Numbered from the stretch's first letter, positions 44,509 through 54,540 are shown. The stretch is 64,000 bases of DNA from Mycolicibacterium insubricum (GCF_010731615.1 NZ_AP022618.1:3782001-3846000); one strand, 5' to 3'. Made by a program: numbers and translations. Notes: generated from the letters alone by a model not told the origin.

Positions 44509-45426
44509 TCAGTACAGCGCGCTGGCCAGATCCCGCCGGGCCCGGATGACGTCCGGGTCAGCGGGGTCGAACAGCTCGAACAGCTCCAGCAGCCGGGCCT
44601 TGACCCGGGCGCGATCGTCACCGGCGGTGCGCTTGACCGCGGCGATCAGCCGACCGAAGGCGCCGGCGGCGTCCTGGGACAGCAGCTGCACGTCGGCGGC
44701 GGTCAGCGCTGCCTCCAAGTCGCCGGGATCGGCGTCGGCGGTCGCGATGACGTCTGGGTCGGCGGCGCTGGCCCGGATCAGCCAGTCGACCTGGCGGATC
44801 GCGGCCTTGGCCTCGGCGTGGTTGGGATCGGCATCCAGGATCGCCTGGTAGGACGCACGAGCGGCCAGGAACTCCCCGGCGTCGAGCTGGTCACGGGCGG
44901 CGGCCACCGCCGGGTCCACCTGCTCGGGCTCGGCGCCCGCGGCTCCGGGCAGCTTGCCCGCGGTGGCCTCCAGCAGCGCGTCCACCCACTTGCGCAGTTC
45001 GGCGACGGGCTGGGTGCCCTGGAAGCTGGCGATCGGCTGACCGCCGGCCAGCGCGACGACGGTGGGGATGGCCTGCACCCCGAAGGCCTGCGCCACCCGC
45101 GGGGTGGTGTCGACGTTGACCAGCGCCAGCGACCAGCGGCCGCCGTCGGCGGTGACCAGCGCGCCGAGGGCCTCGGCCAGGGCGATCGCCGCGTCGCTGC
45201 GCGGCGACCACAGCAGCACCACCACCGGCACCTGGTTGGACCGGACCAGCACGTCCGGCTCGAAGTTGGCCTCGGTCACGGCGACGGCGGCACCCAGGCC
45301 GGCGGCGGTGTCCTCACCGGTCTGCGGCGCGGGCGGCTGCGTCGCGCGCTGCTTGAGGCCGGACAGGTCGACGGCACCGGCCATGGAGGCGGCCATCGCG
45401 GGTCGGGAGGGACGGGGTCGGGTCAC
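44509..45426 (-). CDS. Thioredoxin-fold protein with TPR-like tail (Rv1324/CnoX-like), no active-site cysteines
   Basis: A 305-residue protein. Residues about 45-155 form a thioredoxin domain (VTEANFEPDVLVRSNQVPVV, NVDTTPRVAQAFGVQAIPTV, cis-Pro kept). Where thioredoxins have WCGPC, this one has WSPRSD, so it cannot act as a dithiol reductase. The C-terminal 130 residues are helical repeats (QLDAGEFLAARASYQAILDADPNHAEAK), as in YbbN/CnoX chaperone proteins. A chaperone or scaffold role is more likely than redox catalysis. Its GTG start is 45426. It matches Rv1324. Confidence 0.9.
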   Translation of the reverse strand: MTRPRPSRPAMAASMAGAVDLSGLKQRATQPPAPQTGEDTAAGLGAAVAVTEANFEPDVLVRSNQVPVVVLLWSPRSDAAIALAEALGALVTADGGRWSLALVNVDTTPRVAQAFGVQAIPTVVALAGGQPIASFQGTQPVAELRKWVDALLEATAGKLPGAAGAEPEQVDPAVAAARDQLDAGEFLAARASYQAILDADPNHAEAKAAIRQVDWLIRASAADPDVIATADADPGDLEAALTAADVQLLSQDAAGAFGRLIAAVKRTAGDDRARVKARLLELFELFDPADPDVIRARRDLASALY

Positions 45427-45492
45427 GCGCCCAAGTCTGTCACGCCGCCGCGGGGCCCGGCCACACCACCGCCGGGCCTCCCTCGGCCTGCG

Positions 45493-46671
45493 TCAGCGGC
45501 GAACGATCAGGGCGTCGCCCTGACCACCGGCACCGCACAGCGCCGCCACGGCGTACTTGCCGCCGACGCGCTTGAGCTCCAACGCGGCGTGCAGCACGAT
45601 GCGGGCGCCGGACACCCCGATCGGGTGCCCCATCGCGATGGCGCCGCCGTTGGGGTTGACCCTTGCCGGATCCACGCCCAGCTCCCGGGTGGAGGCCAGC
45701 GACACCGCGGCGAACGCCTCGTTGATCTCCACCACGTCGAGCTGGTCGACGGTGATGCCCTCGCGGGCGATGGCCTTCTTGATGGCATTGGCCGGCTGGG
45801 ACTGCAGGGTCGAGTCCGGACCGGCGACCACCCCGTGGGCACCGATCTCGCACAGCCACTCCAGGCCCAGTTCCTCGGCCTTGGCCTTGCTCATCACGAC
45901 GACCGCGCACGCGCCGTCGGAGATCTGCGACGCCGACCCGGCGGTGATGGTGCCGTCCTTGCGGAAGGCCGGACGCAGCTGCCCCAGCGACTCGGCGGTG
46001 GTGTCCGCGCGAATGCCCTCGTCCTCGGCGAACACGATCGGATCCCCCTTGCGCTGCGGGATCTCGACCGACACCACCTCTTCGGCGAACACGCCGTCCT
46101 TCCAGGCGGCCGCGGCCTTGCGGTGGGATTCGGCGGCGAACTCGTCCTGCTCCAGGCGGGTGAACTTGTCCTCGTCGTTGCGCTGTTCGGTCAGCGCACC
46201 CATCGGCTGGTCGGTGAAAACGTCGTGCAGGCCGTCGTAGGCCAGGTGGTCCTTGACCACGACGTCGCCGTACTTGTAGCCGGCGCGGGAATCCAACAGC
46301 AGATGCGGCGCCTTGGTCATGGACTCCTGGCCACCGGCGACGACGACCTCGAACTCACCGGCGCGGATCAGCTGGTCGGCCAGTGCGATCGCGTCGATGC
46401 CGGACAGGCACATCTTGTTGATGCTCAGCGAGGGCACGTCCCAGGGAATACCCCCGGCGACGGCGGCCTGACGCGCCGGCATCTGCCCGGCGCCGGCACA
46501 GAGCACCTGGCCCATGATCACGTAGTCCACCAGTGACGGGGAAACACCAGCCTTCTCCAGGGCGGCCTTGATCGCGATCCCGCCGAGGTCCGAGCCGGAG
46601 AAATCCTTCAGCGAACCGGAGAATCTCCCGATCGGGGTACGGGCACCAGCAACAATCACCGACGTCGTCAT
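45493..46671 (-). CDS. fadA4: Acetyl-CoA acetyltransferase FadA4-like
   Basis: A 392-residue biosynthetic-type thiolase. The N-terminus is [20 protein letters not shown]; the acyl-Cys is in [31 protein letters not shown], the [19 protein letters not shown]is motif and the C-terminal [13 protein letters not shown]ys motif complete the active site. ATG 46671 is best served by GGAGG 8 bases upstream; ATG 46677 is too close to it. It matches Rv1323. It is distinct from the catabolic thiolase at 1-677. Confidence 0.95.
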   Translation of the reverse strand: MTTSVIVAGARTPIGRFSGSLKDFSGSDLGGIAIKAALEKAGVSPSLVDYVIMGQVLCAGAGQMPARQAAVAGGIPWDVPSLSINKMCLSGIDAIALADQLIRAGEFEVVVAGGQESMTKAPHLLLDSRAGYKYGDVVVKDHLAYDGLHDVFTDQPMGALTEQRNDEDKFTRLEQDEFAAESHRKAAAAWKDGVFAEEVVSVEIPQRKGDPIVFAEDEGIRADTTAESLGQLRPAFRKDGTITAGSASQISDGACAVVVMSKAKAEELGLEWLCEIGAHGVVAGPDSTLQSQPANAIKKAIAREGITVDQLDVVEINEAFAAVSLASTRELGVDPARVNPNGGAIAMGHPIGVSGARIVLHAALELKRVGGKYAVAALCGAGGQGDALIVRR

Positions 46672-46761
46672 CGACATATCCTCCACAGCCTGGGTTTCGG
46701 GGCCGACCCGGAACCGACCCGGCCCGCGTCGCAATATCGGCCCTCAGGTTACCGTTAGGCC

Positions 46762-47226
46762 ATGAGCACCGATCAGGTTGATGCACGTTCGGCCCTGACC
46801 CCCGACCTGGTGACGGCGATCGACCACGCCGGCATCGCCGTGCCGGACCTGGACGCCGCCAAGGCCTTCTACGTCGAGCAGCTCGGCATGGAGGTGCTGC
46901 ACGAGGAGGTCAACGAGGAGCAGGGCGTGATCGAGGCCATGCTCGGCGTGCGTGGCACCCCGGCCGGCAGCACCCAGATCCAGCTGCTGGCGCCGCTGAA
47001 CGAGTCGTCGACCATCGCCAAGTTCATCGACCGCAACGGCCCGGGCCTGCAGCAGCTGTGCGTACGCACCAGCGACGTCGACGCTCTGTCGGATCGGCTG
47101 CGCGCCGCCGGAATTCGGCTGCTGTATGACACCTCCCGCCGCGGCACGGCCGGCGCCCGGATCAACTTCATCCACCCCAAGGACGCCGGCGGGGTGCTGA
47201 TGGAGCTGACCCAGCCCGCGGGCTAG
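46762..47226 (+). CDS. mce: Methylmalonyl-CoA epimerase
   Basis: A 154-residue vicinal-oxygen-chelate protein that interconverts (S)- and (R)-methylmalonyl-CoA in propionate metabolism. Metal-binding strands include IDHAGIAVPDLDAAKAFYVEQ with the first His, and TQIQLLAPLNE and VLMELTQP with Gln and Glu. The HPKDAGGVLMEL ending is typical. It matches Rv1322A and is divergent from fadA4. Propionyl-CoA from sterol or odd-chain degradation would supply its pathway. Confidence 0.93.
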   Translation: MSTDQVDARSALTPDLVTAIDHAGIAVPDLDAAKAFYVEQLGMEVLHEEVNEEQGVIEAMLGVRGTPAGSTQIQLLAPLNESSTIAKFIDRNGPGLQQLCVRTSDVDALSDRLRAAGIRLLYDTSRRGTAGARINFIHPKDAGGVLMELTQPAG

Positions 47227-47270
47227 TCACAGACCCCCGTTCGGTCCCAGCTTCCCCTCGCTGAACCGAC

Positions 47271-47573
47271 CTAGGACCACCGGCGCGTCGGCCCCCGGTC
47301 GGCACGTTTGACCCAGCACGGCGAATGCCAGTGCCGGCGGTCGTCGACACCACCGGTCCCCCGATCGGCCGGCCACACCACCACGTGGGCCACTCCCGGG
47401 CGGATCTCGTGGTCGCAGCCTGGGCAGCGGTAGACCTTGGTGGCGCGTGACGCGGGGATCTTCTGCACCCGGTAGTCACCGCCGTCGTGGCCGGTTTCGA
47501 CGACGGGATCGGGGCGCACGCTGCGACCGGCGGCCGGCGTCGGTGGCCGCGCGCGGGAATGTCTGCGCGCCAT
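47271..47573 (-). CDS. Small conserved zinc-ribbon-like protein (Rv1322-like)
   Basis: A 100-residue basic protein with a likely metal site: YRCPGCDHEIRPGVAHVVVW supplies a Cys-x2-Cys knuckle, and HWHSPCWVKR supplies His and Cys. The ends are Arg/Pro-rich and probably disordered. It lies convergent to the epimerase gene and divergent from the first cyclase gene. The function is unknown; the pattern suggests nucleic-acid or protein binding. Confidence 0.85.
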   Translation of the reverse strand: MARRHSRARPPTPAAGRSVRPDPVVETGHDGGDYRVQKIPASRATKVYRCPGCDHEIRPGVAHVVVWPADRGTGGVDDRRHWHSPCWVKRADRGPTRRWS

Positions 47574-47658
47574 GTCCGCAGCCTATCGGGCACGGCGCGT
47601 GCGTGTCCGCGGCCGATCGACCTCCCACCCGGGGCACCCCGATTAGGCTGTCGCCTTG

Positions 47659-49278
47659 ATGGATTCCCGAAATACGTTGGCACAGCGACTGGGTCACCTG
47701 CTGGAGCGGGTGACCCGGCAGAGCGGTCGGCTGCTGCCCGAGACGTCGGCCTACGGCTCCTGGCTGCTGGGTCGCGAGACCGAGCGCCCGGAACAACGGC
47801 GTGTCCGCATTCAGGTGATCCTCACCGGATTCCTGTTGATCAACAATCTTCTCGCCATCGGCGTGACCGCCCTGCTGGTGATCGTGGCGTACCCGAATCC
47901 GAACGTCTTCACCGCCGCACCGCGCTGGGTGACGCTCGGGTTGGCCCCCGCCTACTGCATCGGCGCGCTGGTGATCGGCTCGACCGTGCTCACCCGCCAC
48001 GGACTGAAGGTGCTGAACTGGGCCATCGAGCAGCAACCACCCACCGCCGAGGATCTGCGCGCCACCATGCTCGCCCCGTGGCACGTCGCGGTGGTGCACA
48101 TGATCGGGTGGGGACTGGGCGCCGTCGTGCTCACCACCGCCTACGGCTACTACGACACCTACTTCATCCCGCGGTTCCTCGGCGTGATCGTGGCGGTCGG
48201 GGTGATGGCCGCCAGCTTCTCCTATCTGGTCACCGAATTCACCCTGCGGCCGGTCGCCGCGCAAGCGCTGGTGGCCGGGGAGCCGCCGCGGCGACTCGCC
48301 CCGGGCGTCATGGGCCGGATCATGACGGTCTGGATGCTCGGCGCCGGCATCCCGATCATGGGTATCGCACTGTCGGCGTTCTTCGCCCTGATCCTGCGGA
48401 ATCTGACGCTGACGCAGTTCACCGTGGCGGTGTTGCTGTCCTGCCTGGCCGCGCTGGTCTTCGGGTTCACCCTCATGTGGGTCGCCGTCTGGATCACCAC
48501 CACCCCGATCCGGGTGGTGCGCGCCGCGCTCAAACGCGTCGAGGAGGGCGACCTGGACACCACCCTGGTGGTGTTCGACGGCACCGAGCTCGGGCAGTTG
48601 CAGCGCGGCTTCAACTCCATGGTGCACGGGCTGCGAGAGCGCGAGAAGGTGCGCGACCTGTTCAGTCGGCACGTCGGCCGCGAGGTTGCCGAGGCCGCCG
48701 AGGCCGCGACCACCGGCGAGATGACCCTGGGCGGCGAGGAACGCGACGTCGCCGTGCTGTTCATCGACATCATCGGCTCGACCATGCTGGTCAGCGGGCT
48801 GGCGGCGTGGGAGGTCGTCGCCCTGCTGAACCGGTTCTTCGCCGTCATCGTCGACGAGGTCGAGCTGCGCCACGGGTTGCTCAACAAATTCCAGGGCGAC
48901 GGCTGCCTGGTGGTCTTCGGGGCTCCCAACGACCTTGAGCACCCCGAGGATGCGGCCCTGGAGACCGCCCGCGCGGTCTCCATCCGGCTGGCCCTCGAGG
49001 TCCCCGAGGTCGAGGCCGCGATCGCGGTGACCGCCGGCGATGTCGTCGCGGGCAATGTCGGGGCCCGGGAACGCTTCGAGTACACCATCATCGGCGAGCC
49101 AGTGAACGAGGCCGCCCGGCTGTGCGAGCTGGCCAAGACCGCACCCGGCCGGCTGATCGCCTCCGCCGACGCGGTCCGCGGCGCCTCCGAAGCCGAACAG
49201 GCGCACTGGACATTCGGCAATCGCGTCAGGCTACGCGGGCTGGAAGATCCCACCCAGCTGGCCACCCTGGTTCAGTAG
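47659..49278 (+). CDS. Membrane class III adenylate cyclase with HAMP domain, copy 1
   Basis: A 539-residue protein of the Rv1318c-Rv1320c group. It has an N-terminal soluble stub, six membrane helices (about residues 55-280), a HAMP domain around TTPIRVVRAALKRVEEGDL, and a class III cyclase domain. The catalytic Asp residues are in [13 protein letters not shown] and NKFQGDGCLVVFG, the latter with the purine-binding Lys, and the transition-state Arg is in GEPVNEAARLCEL. HAMP control of cAMP synthesis is expected. The ATG at 47659 follows a TTG that is an unlikely start. Its stop abuts the convergent nucS stop. Confidence 0.95.
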   Translation: MDSRNTLAQRLGHLLERVTRQSGRLLPETSAYGSWLLGRETERPEQRRVRIQVILTGFLLINNLLAIGVTALLVIVAYPNPNVFTAAPRWVTLGLAPAYCIGALVIGSTVLTRHGLKVLNWAIEQQPPTAEDLRATMLAPWHVAVVHMIGWGLGAVVLTTAYGYYDTYFIPRFLGVIVAVGVMAASFSYLVTEFTLRPVAAQALVAGEPPRRLAPGVMGRIMTVWMLGAGIPIMGIALSAFFALILRNLTLTQFTVAVLLSCLAALVFGFTLMWVAVWITTTPIRVVRAALKRVEEGDLDTTLVVFDGTELGQLQRGFNSMVHGLREREKVRDLFSRHVGREVAEAAEAATTGEMTLGGEERDVAVLFIDIIGSTMLVSGLAAWEVVALLNRFFAVIVDEVELRHGLLNKFQGDGCLVVFGAPNDLEHPEDAALETARAVSIRLALEVPEVEAAIAVTAGDVVAGNVGARERFEYTIIGEPVNEAARLCELAKTAPGRLIASADAVRGASEAEQAHWTFGNRVRLRGLEDPTQLATLVQ

Positions 49279-49950
49279 TCAGAACAGCCGGTACTCGTTG
49301 CTGTCCATGCCCCGCATCTGATCGTAATCCAAGGTCACACAGCGGATCCCACGATCCTCGGCCAGCGTGCGGGCCTGGGGTTTGATCTGCTGCGCGGCGA
49401 ACACCCCGGCGACCGGCGCCAGCAGGCTGTCCCGGTTGAGCAGGTCGAGGTAGCGGGTCAGCTGCTCGACGCCGTCGATCTCCCCGCGGCGCTTGATCTC
49501 CACCGCGACCGACGTGCCGAGTTCGTCGCGGCACAGCAGGTCGACCGGCCCGATCGCGGTCGGGTACTCGCGGCGCACCAGCGTGTACCCCGCACCGAGC
49601 AGTTCGACGTGTTCGGCCAGCAGCGCCTGCAGGTGGGCCTCCACCCCGTCCTTCTGCAGACCCGGGTCCACGCCGAGTTCGTGCTGAGAGTCGTGCTCGA
49701 TGTCCTCCAGGGTGATCCGCAGCTGCTCGCCCGCCTTGTTCTCCACCACCCAGACCGGGGTCGCCCCGTCGTCCGCCTCGGTGAGCCAACATGGCGGGCT
49801 CATCCAGTTCAGTGGTTTGTAGGCGCGGTCGTCGGCGTGCACGCTGACCGAGCCGTCCGCCTTGATCAGCAGCAGCCGCCGGGCGGAGGGCAGATGGGCG
49901 GTCAACCGGCCGACGTAGTCGACGGTGCACTGGGCAATCACGAGGCGCAC
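49279..49950 (-). CDS. nucS: Mismatch-specific endonuclease NucS/EndoMS
   Basis: A 223-residue endonuclease that cuts at base mismatches; in mycobacteria, which lack MutS/MutL, it provides the alternative mismatch-repair pathway. The N-terminal DNA-binding half begins [20 protein letters not shown]. The RecB-like nuclease motif is [23 protein letters not shown], with Asp and Glu-x-Lys metal residues. The C-terminal [12 protein letters not shown] and ending EYRLF are conserved; the tail is the likely sliding-clamp contact. The GTG start at 49950 lies divergent to the second cyclase gene, and it matches Rv1321. Confidence 0.96.
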   Translation of the reverse strand: MRLVIAQCTVDYVGRLTAHLPSARRLLLIKADGSVSVHADDRAYKPLNWMSPPCWLTEADDGATPVWVVENKAGEQLRITLEDIEHDSQHELGVDPGLQKDGVEAHLQALLAEHVELLGAGYTLVRREYPTAIGPVDLLCRDELGTSVAVEIKRRGEIDGVEQLTRYLDLLNRDSLLAPVAGVFAAQQIKPQARTLAEDRGIRCVTLDYDQMRGMDSNEYRLF

Positions 49951-50034
49951 CCGGACGAGCTTAGGGCACCCGTGACCGGACGCCGTCGCCCGACCGAACC
50001 ACCGGGGTTCGTGCGGCGGATAGGCTGCCCAACG

Positions 50035-51654
50035 ATGAGTGACGACCCGGAACCGGAGCGGCGCGTCGACCGCCTGCTGGAGCGCGCGACCCGGCAGAGC
50101 GGGCGGCTGACCTCGTCGCCCGAGTATGGCTCCTGGCTGCTCGGCAGTTCCAGCGAGAGTCCGCGCCGGCGCCGCGTCCGCATCCAATTCCTGCTGACGG
50201 TCGCCCTGATCACCTCGAACCTGGTCGGTATCACCGTCGCCATCCTGCTGATCACCATCGCGCTGCCGGAGCCGTCGGTGTTCCGCTCGGACGTGTGGTG
50301 GATCGCCGTCATCGTCACGCCGGCCTACATCGTGGCGGCGCTGGCCGTCGGCACCGCCTGGGTGACCGGGCGCACCGTGAAGGCGCTGAGGTGGGCAACC
50401 GAGGGACACCCGGCAACCCGCGCCGATCAGCGCCGCACACTGGCCACCCCCCTGCGGGTGGCGCTGATGAACCTGGTGCTGTGGCTGATCGGGACGGCCC
50501 TGCTGACCCTGCTCTACGGCCTGCACGATCCGCGTTACATCCCGAACGTCGGCTTCGTCATGCTGTTCTGCGGGATCGTGGTGAGCGCGGCCTGCTATCT
50601 GTTCACCGAGTTCGCCCTACGCCCGATAGCCGCGCGGGCACTGCAGGCCGGGCGCCCCCCGGGCCGGCTGCCGTCCGGGGTGACCGGCCGGATCATGAGC
50701 ACCTGGCTGTTCACCACGGCGATCCCGGTGGCCGGGACCATGGTCACCGCCCTGTTCACCATCATGATCCACCAGCTCACCGCCACCCAGCTGTCGGTCA
50801 CCGTGCTGTTCATCGGCGCCTTCGCGCTGACCTTCGGGTTCCTGCTGATGTGGGTCGCCTCCTGGCTGATCTCCACCCCGGTCCGGGTGGTGCGTCAGGG
50901 GATGGCCCGGGTGGAGGAGGGCGACCTGACCCCGACCCTGCAGGTGTTCGACGGCACCGAACTCGGCGAGCTGCAGCGCGGCTTCAACGCCATGGTGGCG
51001 GGGTTGCGGGAACGCGAACGGGTGCGCGACCTGTTCGGCAGGCACGTGGGTCGCGACGTGGCCGCGGCCGCCGAGGCTCAGGACGTGGAGCTCGGCGGCG
51101 AGGAACGCTTTGCCGCCGCGCTGTTCATCGACATCATCGGGTCCACCACGATGGTGTCCAACCGTCCGCCGACCGAGATCGTCGACCTGCTCAACCAGTT
51201 CTTCGCCATCGTCGTCGACGAGGTCAACGGTCACCAGGGCTTTGTCAACAAATTCGAGGGCGACGGCTGCCTGGCCGTGTTCGGCACCCCGAACCAACTG
51301 GACTGCCCCGCCGATGCCGCGTTGGCCGCGTCCCGGTCGATCGCGGCGCGGATCCGCACCGAGTTGTCCGGCGTCCACGCCGGCATCGGGGTCGCCGCCG
51401 GCATCGTGGTGGCGGGCAATGTCGGGGCGCACGAGCGCTTCGAGTTCACCGTGATCGGCCCGCCGGTCAACACCGCCGCGCGGCTGTGCGAGCTGGCCAA
51501 GTCCACGCCCGGGAAGCTCCTGGCCGCCGCCGATACCGTGCGCAGCGCCGGCGCCGCCGAGCAGGCGCACTGGAGCTTCGGCGACACCGTCACGCTGCGC
51601 GGCCAGCACCACGAGACCGTCCTCGCCCTGCCCCGCGACGGCGACGACCGCTAG
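50035..51654 (+). CDS. Membrane class III adenylate cyclase with HAMP domain, copy 2
   Basis: A 539-residue paralogue of the cyclase at 47659, equal in length and layout: a stub with [13 protein letters not shown], six membrane helices, HAMP ([19 protein letters not shown]) and a cyclase domain. The catalytic segments are [27 protein letters not shown] and [18 protein letters not shown] 50035 is chosen; the frame upstream is antisense to nucS. Between the copies lies nucS on the other strand, so the pair probably arose from a tandem duplication, as in the Rv1318c-1320c group. Confidence 0.95.
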   Translation: MSDDPEPERRVDRLLERATRQSGRLTSSPEYGSWLLGSSSESPRRRRVRIQFLLTVALITSNLVGITVAILLITIALPEPSVFRSDVWWIAVIVTPAYIVAALAVGTAWVTGRTVKALRWATEGHPATRADQRRTLATPLRVALMNLVLWLIGTALLTLLYGLHDPRYIPNVGFVMLFCGIVVSAACYLFTEFALRPIAARALQAGRPPGRLPSGVTGRIMSTWLFTTAIPVAGTMVTALFTIMIHQLTATQLSVTVLFIGAFALTFGFLLMWVASWLISTPVRVVRQGMARVEEGDLTPTLQVFDGTELGELQRGFNAMVAGLRERERVRDLFGRHVGRDVAAAAEAQDVELGGEERFAAALFIDIIGSTTMVSNRPPTEIVDLLNQFFAIVVDEVNGHQGFVNKFEGDGCLAVFGTPNQLDCPADAALAASRSIAARIRTELSGVHAGIGVAAGIVVAGNVGAHERFEFTVIGPPVNTAARLCELAKSTPGKLLAAADTVRSAGAAEQAHWSFGDTVTLRGQHHETVLALPRDGDDR

Positions 51655-51736
51655 CGGCCTCGTCAGGTCCGGCGACCGGGACCGTCATGTCGGTTTTCCG
51701 CTAGTAATCGCTTCCGGACCGTGCCAGGCTGGCAGT

Positions 51737-53221
51737 GTGCACCAGGATTTCGACCGCTGCTACCGCGCCGTCGGTTCGCGCGACGCCCGGTTCGACGGCT
51801 GGTTCGTCACCGCCGTGTCCAGCACCGGAATCTATTGCCGCCCAAGCTGCCCCGCCCGTACCCCGCTGCCGGCCAACGTCTCGTTCTTCCCGACGGCGGC
51901 GGCCGCGCAACGGGCCGGTTACCGGGCCTGCCGGCGCTGCCGTCCCGACGCCTCCCCCGGTTCACCGGCCTGGTCTGTGCGCGACGATCTCGTCGCCCGG
52001 GCCATGCGGCTGATCGCCGACGGCACCATCGACCGCGAGGGGGTTCCCGGGCTGGCGGCCCGGCTCGGCTACACCACCCGACAGGTGGAGCGGGTGCTGT
52101 CCGCTGAGCTCGGTGCCGGTCCGCTGGCTCTGGCCCGCGCGCAACGCGCCCAGACGGCGCGGCTGCTGACCGAGTGCACCGACCTGGCGTTCGGCGAGGT
52201 CGCGTTCGCGGCCGGGTTCGCCAGCATCCGGCAGTTCAACGACACCGTGCGAACGGTATTCGGCTGCCCGCCGAGTGAACTGCGCCGCCGCGCGGCGATG
52301 ATCCCGGCTGCCGACTCGGCCGGTGCCATTGCCCTGCGGCTGCCGGTGCGCCGGCCGTTCTCCTACTCGGGGCTGTTCGGGCACCTGGCGGCCACCGCGG
52401 TGCCCGGCGTCGAGGAGGTCCGCGCCGGGACGTTTCGCCGCACCCTGCGGTTGCCGAACGCCACCGGCATCGTCGCGTTGAGGCCGCGCCAGGATCACGT
52501 CGCCTGCGTGCTGAGACTGGCCGACTTCCGGGATCTGCCGATCGCGGTCGCGCGCTGCCGTCGCCTGCTCGATCTGGACGCCGACCCGATACCCATCGCC
52601 GAGACACTGGCCGGTGATCCCGCGCTGGCGGGCGCCATCGCTGCCGACCCGGGCCGCCGCCTTCCCCGGACCGTCGACGAACATGAACTGGCGATCCGGG
52701 TGGTGCTCGGCCAGCAGGTATCCGTCCGCGCCGCCGGAACGCTGGCCGCGCGACTCGCCTCCACCCGGGGTTTGCCGATCACCGATCCCGACGGCGGCCT
52801 GACGCACTGCTTCCCGACGGCCGCCGAGATCGCCTGCCTCGATCCGAATGACCTCTCGATGCCCGAATCCCGTCGGCGAACCGTGCTGGCGCTGGCCGAA
52901 GCACTGGGCAACGGCGCCATCCCGCTGGGGCCGGGCTGCGACTGGGCCGCGACCCGCGCCCGGCTGATTGAGCTACCCGGGATCGGGCCGTGGAGCACCG
53001 AGCTGATCGCCATGCGGGGACTCGGTGATCCCGATGCCTTCCCGGCGTCGGACCTCGGTGTCCGTACCGGGGCCCGGATTCTCGGATTGCCCTCCGGCGC
53101 AGCCGTTCTGGCCACACGTGCCCAGAGCTGGCGACCCTGGCGGTCCTATGCCACCCAGTACCTGTGGGGCGCGGCCGCGTCGCATCCCATCAATCAATGG
53201 CCCCCGAAGGAGGCGGCATGA
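51737..53221 (+). CDS. alkA: Ada-AlkA fusion: methyl-phosphotriester sensor plus 3-methyladenine DNA glycosylase II
   Basis: A 494-residue fusion protein matching Rv1317c. Residues 1-80 are the AdaA zinc domain (GIYCRPSCPARTP and ACRRCRPD, four Cys, one accepting methyl from phosphotriesters). Residues about 85-180 hold an AraC-type helix-turn-helix (LAARLGYTTRQVERVL, FAAGFASIRQFNDTV). The remainder is AlkA with a helix-hairpin-helix LPGIGPWSTELIAMRGLG and the catalytic Asp in FPASDLGVR. It should both sense alkylation and excise alkylated bases. Start GTG 51737; the stop overlaps the ogt ATG (ATGA). Confidence 0.95.
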   Translation: MHQDFDRCYRAVGSRDARFDGWFVTAVSSTGIYCRPSCPARTPLPANVSFFPTAAAAQRAGYRACRRCRPDASPGSPAWSVRDDLVARAMRLIADGTIDREGVPGLAARLGYTTRQVERVLSAELGAGPLALARAQRAQTARLLTECTDLAFGEVAFAAGFASIRQFNDTVRTVFGCPPSELRRRAAMIPAADSAGAIALRLPVRRPFSYSGLFGHLAATAVPGVEEVRAGTFRRTLRLPNATGIVALRPRQDHVACVLRLADFRDLPIAVARCRRLLDLDADPIPIAETLAGDPALAGAIAADPGRRLPRTVDEHELAIRVVLGQQVSVRAAGTLAARLASTRGLPITDPDGGLTHCFPTAAEIACLDPNDLSMPESRRRTVLALAEALGNGAIPLGPGCDWAATRARLIELPGIGPWSTELIAMRGLGDPDAFPASDLGVRTGARILGLPSGAAVLATRAQSWRPWRSYATQYLWGAAASHPINQWPPKEAA

Positions 53222-53709
53222 CCAGCTACCGCATCATCGACAGCCCGATCGGCCCGCTCACCCTGGCCGGTGACGACGGGACGCTCACCCATCTGCGGAT
53301 GGTCGACCAGACCTACGAACCGGACCGCGACGACTGGATCCGCGACGATACCGCGTTCGCGACGGCCGTCGAGCAGCTGGACGCCTACTTCGCCGGGGAC
53401 CTGCACGAGTTCGACATTCCAATGGCCATGGACGGCACGGAGTTCCAGCGGCGGGTGTGGCAGGCGCTGTGCACCATTCCCTACGGCGAGACCCGGTCCT
53501 ACGGCGAGATCGCCGCGCAGATCGGGTCTCCCGGCGCATCACGGGCCGTCGGACTGGCCAACGGGCACAACCCGATTGCCGTCATCGTGCCGTGCCACCG
53601 GGTGATCGGCGCCAACGGCAGCCTCACCGGCTACGGCGGTGGGCTCGACCGTAAGAAGCTCCTGCTGGCGCTGGAACGTGAATCGTCGCAGCCCGCGCTG
53701 TTCGACTGA
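53218..53709 (+). CDS. ogt: Methylated-DNA-protein cysteine methyltransferase
   Basis: A 163-residue O6-alkylguanine-DNA alkyltransferase that transfers alkyl groups to its own Cys in the PCHRVIG motif. The Asn-hinge region is FQRRVWQALCTIPYGETRSYGEIA, and SRAVGLANGHNPIA precedes the active site. ATG 53218 overlaps the alkA stop by 4 bases, forming the alkA-ogt alkylation-repair operon seen as Rv1317c-Rv1316c. The adjacent Ada module is a likely inducer. Confidence 0.96.
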   Translation: MTSYRIIDSPIGPLTLAGDDGTLTHLRMVDQTYEPDRDDWIRDDTAFATAVEQLDAYFAGDLHEFDIPMAMDGTEFQRRVWQALCTIPYGETRSYGEIAAQIGSPGASRAVGLANGHNPIAVIVPCHRVIGANGSLTGYGGGLDRKKLLLALERESSQPALFD

Positions 53710-53714
53710 TCCCG

Positions 53715-53986
53715 ATGACCATCTTCGATTCGCTGCCCACGCACCGCCCGGGCGTGGTGTGCTCGCGGTGCGCACCGACGGAATCGCGACGGGGTCCGGC
53801 CCTCCTGTCGGGCACCGGCACGATCTGTATCTGGCACTGGATCCGACCCGGCCCGAAGGCCCCGGCGCCGGACGGCTCATCGTTGCGGAGTTCAGGGTGC
53901 AGGAGGCGTTCCGCGCGACATACCGTGCGGACCTCGCCGAGCTCGGCGACGGCCTCTACCACGGTTACCTGGGATCCCGGCGCTGA
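53715..53986 (+). pseudogene. Possible frameshifted small gene after ogt
   Basis: An ATG at 53715 opens MTIFDSLPTHRPGV in one frame; about 45 bases later a different frame carries VLAVRTDGIATG, LYLALDPTRPEGPGAG, LIVAEFRVQEAFRATYRADL and a stop at 53986. The second frame looks protein-like. Removing two bases from the GTGGTGTGC stretch near 53755 would join them into an 89-residue protein. It may instead be a short intact gene starting at GTG 53758 or 53767. I do not recognise the product. Confidence 0.35.
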
Positions 53987-53992
53987 ATCCGA

Positions 53993-54496
53993 TCAATCGT
54001 CGGTCCCGACAACCAGCGCCAGCTCGCCGGCCTCCCGGTCCAGCAGGACGAACTCGGTGAAGTGGAAGTTGATTTCGTAGTCGACGCGGCGGTCCTTCGG
54101 CAGACGCGCCAACCGGTAGACGGCCGTCGCGCGCCTCATCCGGGAGTAGACCTGCAGCTCCAGTTCCTCGCGCTGCTGATCGTCCAGCTTCCAGTAGTAC
54201 TCGGCCCAGCCACGTAGCTCCGCCGATGCGTCGGCCGCATTCGTGGCAACGAAATCCGAAACACGCATCTGTTCAATGACGTAAGGGCCGTGGAGCACTC
54301 CGCAATTCCTGGCCTCGGGCCCGCAGTAGCCGTCGCGGTAGTACGACGATTTCAGCAGACACGCCAGTGCGGACGCATCGTCCACTTCCACGGACAGCCC
54401 GAACAGCTTCATGTGCACCCACTGGTAGGTGCCGTTGGAGAAGTTGACGAAGACCGAGTCCCGGTACGGCAGCATCCCATCGGCGGTTCTTGACAT
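53993..54496 (-). CDS. Hypothetical protein
   Basis: A 167-residue soluble protein that I cannot assign. It is rich in aromatic residues (FVNFSNGTYQWVHMKLFG, SSYYRDGYCGPEARNCG, GWAEYYWKLDD) and contains two nearby Cys in CGPEARNCG. The ATG at 54496 has GGAGAAAGG upstream. It ends convergently with the small gene at 53715-53986 and follows the PQQ-like membrane gene in the same direction with a 44-base gap, so the two may be co-transcribed. It belongs to the segment between ogt and the rRNA operon that has no counterpart in the M. tuberculosis order. Confidence 0.7.
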   Translation of the reverse strand: MSRTADGMLPYRDSVFVNFSNGTYQWVHMKLFGLSVEVDDASALACLLKSSYYRDGYCGPEARNCGVLHGPYVIEQMRVSDFVATNAADASAELRGWAEYYWKLDDQQREELELQVYSRMRRATAVYRLARLPKDRRVDYEINFHFTEFVLLDREAGELALVVGTDD

Positions 54497-54540
54497 CGTG
54501 CCTTTCTCCTGCACCCGAGGGTCCGCGGTCTCGTCGGCCG

